Origin: Guillardia theta CCMP2712
Lineage: Eukaryota > Cryptophyceae > Pyrenomonadales > Geminigeraceae
DNA: 64,000 nucleotides
NCBI RefSeq assembly: GCF_000315625.1
Contig: NW_005434648.1
Coordinates: 413,869 to 477,868 of the forward strand
Direction of reading: 5' to 3'
The notes under the pieces are model-generated. The model had not been told where the DNA came from. It saw only the letters and a program-made list of their open reading frames with translations, and ran no database searches. How positions within the stretch are numbered: position 1 is the first letter of the stretch; the number at the start of each line of letters is the position of its first letter. The position numbers were made by a program, and so were the translations under genes. Below, piece by piece: positions 57,377-64,000 of the stretch.

Positions 57377-58944
57377 GATTGATAGAAAGAGAAAGAGACT
57401 TTCACAAATTTCTCCTTGTTCCTTCCTGTTCAACACAAACAAAAGATATCAGAAGTTTCGCTCAAGTAATCACTCCTCTCATCAGTCTGTGAACATTTTT
57501 TCAATTCATCGCCTGATTTGTTGCAGGTACAGAAACGAAAGCAGCAGCAGAGGGTGAAGACACAACATCCGAGGCGAGAACAGGGCTAGACAAGTGCGCC
57601 ACCGCGTCTTCGCACAACGATTGAACCATGTCGTGAGGTGGGAGGCTGGAGAGGAAGGATTGCGAGAAGGAAGAGAAGGTGTATCAGAGCATAACGAGTT
57701 TGCGATGAGCTCTCATCGCCCCATTGGGCCAGCACGGGACTCCGAGCATGTTGTGCGAGGGGTGGTGACTTAATCCGTAGGGCCCTGTATAGTCCTCCTA
57801 GACAACCTACCCTACCTTTGCCCTCAAACCACCCCCCTATCGCCCTTGGAAAGAGGGGTAAAGGTGCAACCAGTAGGTCATTAGCACTAGCCATGTAACC
57901 ACCCACCCCCTTGCTTGGCAAGGCAAAGTCAAGGAGGCAGAAGGAATCGTGACAATACAGCACTTTGAAGAAAGCTTATTGAAGTTTTGTACCTATATTT
58001 CAAACTCAAGAATTGTAATTTCAGTTTTCAAGAACTTGATTCACAATTGTGACCGGGTACGGTATGAACAGCAGGGCCTACAAGACAATTCAAGGCTACT
58101 GGCACCCACCAACCTGAATTTGGCTTTGAGTACCCCTACCTATTCGTCATACAGAAAATCACCCCACCCTTTCATAGTGTGACCATGGCTTCGACCCACC
58201 CCAGCCGTCACTGGTTGTAAGGAGAAATTCCGGGCCTACCCCTTGTTTCACAGGAGTACCCACCCCTGATTGCCAAGGTACGGTACCATGAGCAACCCTA
58301 CAAATAATGATTCTACTTGGACCACCCAGTGACCCCCTGGTTTCATATCTGAAAGTACCCCACCTCGAATACATCTGACTCTCACAATACCCCCGACCTT
58401 TTTGATGAAAAAGGTGAAGCGGGTGGCGACCACGATTCGAAAGAGAGGTCGCAACATGCCAAAATCTTTCTGAAACATTTGAAAATAAAAGTCAACTTTC
58501 TATTTGAGAATGTCAACGTTGGAAAACGACGAACTCTACTGGGGTGGGGTGGGATCAACTTTCCATCTCTTCTGTCTCTGATTTACTTTGAAAACACCTC
58601 TTTTCAGTCAAATTTCTCTAAACTTACTACCTACCCTACACACTATCCTGCGTTTTCTTGGTGTTCGGACCCCTCCTTGTCGAACCCCAATGACCCCTGC
58701 AGTACCCCCCATTCTCCCTCAGTCAGCTGGGTCCCCGGTCAACCCGTTGTCTCTTCTACTCTTTTCAGTTAACTTGAATAATTTTGGATCCGGAGATGCC
58801 GTCGGGCCCCCGGGCCCGCCCCGTCAGTGTCGGGGGCAACAACAGGCGCAGCTGCGGGCGCAACTTCGATTCGGTGACTTCGAGTACCGTTACCAACCGT
58901 TACTTGAGCTCAAAGGGCGGAACCGTACTGGCCCGGTGTGGTCA
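57377..58944. other. Long intergenic region dominated by CCCCACC/GGGTAGGG-type sequence
   Basis: From 57,780 to 58,740 the sequence is a patchwork of short CTACCC, ACCCCACC and GGGGTAGG strings with A/T-rich gaps. They occur in both orientations and are not tandem, so this is not a telomere array. No exon chain is seen. A GC-rich island follows (58,780-58,960; GGGCCCCCGGGCCCGCCCC). Confidence 0.5.
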
Positions 58945-59013
58945 GGCCCGGGCCTCCCGGACTAACTAGTCTTTACTCAAAGTTAAGTTAAAATCAGTAC
59001 GAGGACAATCAGA
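58945..59013 (+). promoter_or_regulatory. Second copy of the promoter cassette found at 30.4-30.5 kb
   Basis: GGCCCGGGCCTCCCGGAC (58,946-58,963) is followed by CTTTACTCAAAGTTAAGTTA continuing through AATCAGTACGAGGACAATCA. It matches the cassette upstream of the EsV-1-7-repeat gene, in the same order and orientation relative to a downstream ATG. Here that ATG is at 59,059 (MFTDLNSLSKLFRAR, then a strong AGAG|GTAAGA donor). This suggests an unrecognised gene starting there. Confidence 0.45.
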
Positions 59014-59058
59014 CCCAGAGAGACGGTGACTCTCACTATCGCAGGCTCGATTTCCGGA

Positions 59059-61950
59059 ATGTTCACTGACTTGAACTCACTGTCGAAGCTTTTCAGAGCG
59101 AGAGGTAAGACTCCTCCTCCTCCTCCTCCTCCTCTGCATGCTCTTGTTCGCGTGACGATGCTCTTGACGCTGCCAACAAGGGTCGCAGAAGTCAGCAGGT
59201 GAACTCAGTAGGAGGAGGCGACTCACGAGTTTGCGGGGCTGAGGGAGGAGCATAGCGTTGCTTTTCCGGCCGGGCGCTCATAGGAAAAATTGGCAATATT
59301 TTTTTTTTTCGAAGGACCTGAGGGGTCCCTTCATTCCATGCCAATTGGGAGTACCCTCCTTTGAGAAGTCATGTGGGAGGGTAGTCGCTCTCATGAAAAT
59401 CCGATCATCGTTGCTGTGCAGGGCCAAAGAGGGGTAGGGTGATTTGAATTTGGTGGCGTGGACACCTCACCACGCCAAACCAATGTAAAAGTACGCATTT
59501 TAGGAGTATCTGTGGTACCAACTTAAAATTGCAGCTCTTACATGGTACAAAATGAGGGCCAAACTGGTCGGAACTTCGACTTCCGAGAACCCCTCCATTT
59601 GACTGTTGTTGGGGGGTAGGGTAGGCATGGAGCACCCTCAACCACCCACCTTTGAAAGAATTTGAAACTGTGTAATAGGGGGTGGGGGGTAGCCCCCTTT
59701 TCTCATTCCCCAAGCCCCCTCTCCCTGGACGAGCAAGAGGCGATGAAATGGTGCCTTCCTGACTCGCGAGGATGAACCTTGATATTGAGGGACTTCGAAT
59801 CCAACCCAACTGAGATAGGAATGAGATGAAGATCTCATATCACATCTGTAAGAGATGATCGAGCTTCTTTCTCAACTCTGCAGGTTGGGCCAAGGTTTGA
59901 ATCATCCAGCGTGTAATGTAATATGTGCCCTTGGTTCATACAATCCGCGAGTGTACTTGCAAATATGCTTCGAAGACATGATGACATTTTTATGAACAGG
60001 TAAGGAACTAATAATGGATACACCATTGAACAGAATCAACTCTGATTGACCCTTCTTTCAAATTGCAGTGCGTTGCACGTTGCGCTCAAATGCATGATTT
60101 ATGAGAAATTTGTATTCAACTGTACCTTGAGCGACTTTTCTGTCTAACAATATGTTCTCATGTCATCGCTCACTTTCAATTCTTCTAGTCTTACGGTCAG
60201 GATTCATGCACTTCACTTTTCTACAGAGGACAGGCTCACACGCACTCAACCGTTCAACGGTGCATGAAGAGACGTTTGCAAAAAGGATGACTTCACCTGC
60301 TCGCATAGATTACTGTAGAGAATTGTTGTTGATCATGAATCACTATATCCATGATCAAGTGCATTGACCATTGCATTTCCATGTTTCATGACGTAGGATG
60401 ATTTTTCTGCACTTGGATTTCTTCCTCAGTCATGATGTTTCCACAACGCTTCAGAAACCTAGTCAGAAATGAAACAATGTGCAGATAAATTTGAGCATCA
60501 ATAAAAATAAATGAGATGTTCTTCGAATCAATCCTGCCTTGTTTTGACGGTTCGCAATGCTGCCGTGCAGTTGTAGAGTTCTTGTCGCATGTGGCACTAC
60601 AGAGGAGTGCCTTGTTCAACAGAACAAGCACTCGGTGATTGTAAAAGGATCACAAACGCTGTGAATCAATAAATAGAATTCCACATCCAGGGTATCACAT
60701 CTTTATTAGAAGAGTTTCAATCAGGGTAAAAGCACAACCGACCTCCTTGTAATCAAGAACACGTTCCATCTTTTGCCTTGCGAAGGTGTATCTATGTGAA
60801 CCAAGAAGCATGTGACATGTGGCCACATCATACATGCTCTACGGCCTGGAATATTGGCATCTTCAAAAGTGCTCATGTTTGCGTTGAGATCATCTGCTTG
60901 GCAGCGGCTCATTGATGAACAAAATCCGATGCAAGTTCACACCAGTAATATTTAGATGATGCATCATGTGATCAAATGGCATAGACCTTGGTGATTTGCA
61001 AAATGTTTCATCGTTCAAACACGTCCTTGAAAATCAGATGAAGAATCCTTCACGAACCACGGGACTTGCTTGTCCGACATCATTCGACAGCACTGCGGAT
61101 CATGGTTGTTTCAAGCAGTCGAGCAGCTCACTGCTAAAATGCACCGTGCATTATTTATTGGCATCTTCTTGCGAGACTATCAGACATAGTCGTGCAGATA
61201 TGTGTTCTTGAGCTCACAGGTGACCGTACAGCTTTTGAACAATCCAGTCACCATCTGATGATGATTCCCTGTCGTCTTGTGTGTAACCTCCATCCATTTA
61301 CTCCAACTCAGTTTCCCTGTCATGCATCACAGATAGCTTAGGGTATTTTACGCTTTGGTTTCGATTGCAATGTAACCCTGTGATGGTGTTTTCACTTGTA
61401 TTATTCATGCTCTTCGCTTACCAAACGATTTTTCGTGAGATTCACGAGCTCTACCAAGCACTCCTCAAGGATCATCATCTCTACACCTCAGGAATTTCCC
61501 ATGAGTATGTTCGGTGAACATCTGACATCTGCACACGCTGCCGCGGGCTTGCTGTTTGCGAGCCATCGTTAGGGCAGTACAGAGCGGTGCGACGTGCCCC
61601 GTGCAAGGGGAGGCTCATGGCGTGTAGGGGGAGTTTCAAACTTGTTTATAAATTTGTACCACAAGAAGGCTTTACAACTAAGTTGGTAGACTACCCCACG
61701 ATCTGACTGTAACTTGTGGGGTGTAGCCCTACTTCTCTGTTTATACTCAACCATTACACAATACAGTCTAAAATATCTTATTGGAAAACAAAATGAGAAT
61801 TATAAAGCTGAATTCGAACCCTATTTCAGATTCTCAAACACGCCACCCCCAAATCTACCTAGAAAGCAGAACAACCCCCCCACGGGAAAGCATACAGCCC
61901 AAAACAGACAAATCAAAATGTCAACGCTATGACGGGGTGAGATCGCGCAA
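59059..61950. other. Gene-poor tract with one possible first exon
   Basis: Apart from the possible first exon at 59,059-59,105, followed by a consensus donor, I cannot chain coding exons. 59,290-59,720 is again rich in GGGGTAGG/CCACCC strings. 59,900-61,560 is A/T-richer unique sequence with short open frames on both strands, none with supporting splice sites or family resemblance. 61,600-61,960 is A/T-rich without signal. No tRNA cloverleaf was noticed. Confidence 0.35.
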
Positions 61951-62300
61951 GAGGACTGAAGCTAGTGGACTTTCCATCGACAGATGCTGCAGCAGCAACA
62001 GTCAAGGAATGATACTCAAGGAAGCGCTGGAGCTGCACAGACCTCATGCCTCCTCCTCTGCGCCTCTTCGATTAGCTGCTGGAGACGAGCTGACGGGCTC
62101 GAAAGGCTTGCTCGGGCTCGCGCAGTGAGGGATGGACGGGAGTTCGAGGCCTCTGAAGGATGCGGCGACTGACCCGCTGTATGCCTGCTGCCCGCCAACG
62201 ATGCACGGGAGGGGGGAGACGCGGAGCCTTCCTCCTTCCTCGCCTGCAGTTCAGCCTAGGGGCACACTGAGCCGGAAAGTTGAGGACGGGAGGGGTTTAC

Positions 62301-64000
62301 CTGCAGCTGAGAAATGATGTTGTCTTTCTGTGTGATGACGTCCTGTCATGTCGACACTTCAGCTCCCAACGAATGGGAGAAGATGGGGGAGACCTGGAGG
62401 CGAGATATCTCTGTCGAGCTGGAGGAGAGCCGGGCCTGTAGGTCCTTGTGCTTTCCCTGCGGAGGAGGAGGGTGAGGGAAGGGAGAGCGTTCGAGGTTCG
62501 ACCCTCCATCACCGTTAGCTCGCTGATCTTGGCCTGGGACTTGTGACGGACGTCATTCAGCTCCGACTGGAACGGCTGTAAGCGCAGCGAAGACAAGGTG
62601 CTGCCGTGGCTGATGCACCTCTTGACTTGCGAGCATTTCCCTGAGAGACTTGATCTCGTTCACGTCCCCTTCCTCCCCCTGTGGCTGATCGGTCAGCGCT
62701 TGATGAGAGCCGTTGAACGTCCTCTGACCTTGGCTGCCTCCAGCTCCTTGATCTTGGTTTGCAACTTGAGAATCTAGTCCCATCGGTGAGTGTCAAGGCA
62801 GAAAGCGAGAGGAGAGTCGAGAAGAGGGAGGACAGGAGAGAGAGGAGGAGAAGGGGAAAGAGTAGAAGGGATAGAGGAGAGAGGAAATGAGGGGACAAAC
62901 AGTAGAGAGAGGAGCGAGGAAGCAGAAGTTGATGGGAGGAACAGAATCTCGACCCGCTTCTTGTATGCGCTATCCAATTCCATCATGGCATCCTGCAGCC
63001 ACAGTCATCACCGGTGACGTCACCATTTGCAGCGGGAGACCTTGAGCGAAGTAGCAGCCATGGAGTCCAGACACACCATGCGGATCATCTGCGCAGATCT
63101 CTCGACCTCCGACATCATCTCCCTGCTCTATGGGCACATCAGAAAGCGGTGGTGATGATGAAGGAGGAGAAGGAAGATGAGCAGGAGCAGCAGCAGCAGC
63201 AGGAGCAGCAGGAGCAGCAGCAGTTGTTGTGAATAGGATGTCTTGGTAGGACGGATATGAGCGCAGGAGGAGGAGGAGCACGAAGGAAGAGGAGGAGGAG
63301 CCATGCAGGAGGGAAGGAGAAAGAACTCCAGCGGCATTCAGGTGGTGAAAGAGATAAGACTCACTGTCTTCTTGACTTCTTCTAGTCCGCTGCTGATGGG
63401 AGCGGGTTGAGCCTCAGCTGGAGGCTGGACAGAACGAGCTGCTCTGCTCTTCGTGCGATAATTCGGCCTCCTCAGTTTCTCGTCCCTCCAAGAGAATTGA
63501 GGACTGAGATGATGAAGAAGCAGAGGTGAGCAGAGGGAGATGAGAGGGGAGAGAGAAGGAGGAAGGGGAAGGCGGGAAGAGAGGAACGAGGATAGAGAGA
63601 AGGGAGGAGGAGCAGGAGTGAGGGGAGGGAGGAGTTCAGCACGGAGGCGCAAAGATTGCAGTCAGCTGGCTTGTAAGGGATGGAAACGTTTTTGCATACC
63701 TCGAGGACTTCTCGACCGCCTTGTCCATCATCTCCTGAATGTAGCCTTTCACCGGAAGGCTGCTCGTCTGCACTGCAGGTTAGCCAGCTTGCTGGTTGCA
63801 ATCAGAAAAGTTGTGAGAAGCTTTCTTACGGGCTGATTTAGGTCCTCCCCTCTCCCTCGTCCTCCTCCTCCGTCTCCTCGCTCTTCATCCTCATGGAATT
63901 TCTGCGGAGGACGAATTTCGCCGGACCCATCTAGAATGACACTCTGGACAGGCTGTTTTTGAATTTGAACAATCATCTGCTCCTCCTCCTCCTCCTCCTC
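62301..64000 (-). CDS. Coiled-coil protein, partial (runs in from beyond the right edge)
   Basis: Read on the minus strand, small exons give an in-order series typical of a long coiled coil: DLNQPVRKLLTTFLIATSK, SSLPVKGYIQEMMDKAVEKS, KLRRPNYRTKSRAARS, EMMSEVERSAQMIRMVCLDS, DAMMELDSAYKKRVEIL, ILKLQTKIKELEAAK, DVNEIKSLREMLAS, FQSELNDVRHKSQAKISELT, GKHKDLQARLSSSSTEISRL and DVITQKDNIISQLQ (62,301-62,341). Introns between them are polypurine on the plus strand (62,790-62,900, 63,500-63,620). No motor or other globular domain is inside the window. The 3' end probably lies near 62.0-62.3 kb but I could not place the stop. Confidence 0.55.

Noticed and set aside
57586-57963. Minus-strand open frame as a gene
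   Set aside because: Composition follows the intergenic CCCACC/GGGTAG blocks and there is no domain, splice continuation or conserved motif.
57780-58740. Internal telomere array
   Set aside because: The GGGGTA-type strings are irregular, occur in both orientations and do not form a tandem array.

Overview
This is a stretch of eukaryotic nuclear DNA, most likely from a cryptophyte alga close to Guillardia theta. The strongest sign is a gene for a phycoerythrin alpha-type subunit (27.3-28.6 kb, minus strand). It has the layered presequence of these algae: a signal peptide, a linker and a twin-arginine lumen signal. At least three other genes start with an ER signal peptide followed by, or cleaved near, a Phe-containing transit peptide, which is the usual plastid presequence of secondary algae. 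Genes are dense and split by small GT-AG introns, often only 41-50 nt. I assigned the organism from these features and not from a database match.

Layout. 0-4.4 kb: start of an acidic protein gene (minus, cut by the window edge) and an SP-RING SUMO-ligase-like gene (plus). 4.8-11.3 kb: a 1,802-residue polycystin-type channel with a C-terminal C2 domain (minus). 12.1-30.4 kb: a spacer with six genes: cohesin loader SCC2/NIPBL with a Tudor-like tail (plus), a coiled-coil protein of unknown function (minus), a B-box plus PH-domain protein (plus), the DNA-repair protein XPC/RAD4 (minus), the phycoerythrin alpha-like gene with apparent frame breaks (minus), and a secreted protein with five EsV-1-7-type Cys/His repeats (minus). 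30.8-37.1 kb: a second, nearly identical polycystin gene on the plus strand. The two polycystin genes are the arms of an inverted segmental duplication of about 6.4 kb each, lying head to head across about 19 kb.

37.8-47.8 kb: a plastid-type YlqF/RbgA GTPase fused to a J-domain (plus), 26S proteasome ATPase RPT6 (minus), an unrecognised membrane-anchored basic protein with many tiny exons (plus), and a renalase-like FAD oxidoreductase with a plastid presequence and Gly/Arg-rich tail (minus). 48.6-64 kb: a RAD5/HLTF-type SNF2-RING translocase (plus), a START-domain protein with a plastid presequence (plus), a two-EF-hand protein (minus), a long gene-poor tract, and the end of a coiled-coil gene that leaves the window (minus).

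The genes do not form one pathway. Genome maintenance is well represented (SCC2, XPC, RAD5/HLTF, SP-RING ligase), as are plastid functions (phycoerythrin alpha, YlqF-J, FAD oxidoreductase, START). The most unusual items are the inverted polycystin duplication with a diverged splice acceptor in one copy, a promoter cassette shared by two distant loci, the domain fusions, and the apparently broken phycoerythrin alpha gene. Exon models were made by hand from reading frame, splice sites and family resemblance. Where total exon lengths divide exactly by three (both polycystins, SCC2, RPT6, YlqF-J, EF-hand; RAD5 body once the split first codon is allowed for) the models are firm. Elsewhere exon edges are approximate.
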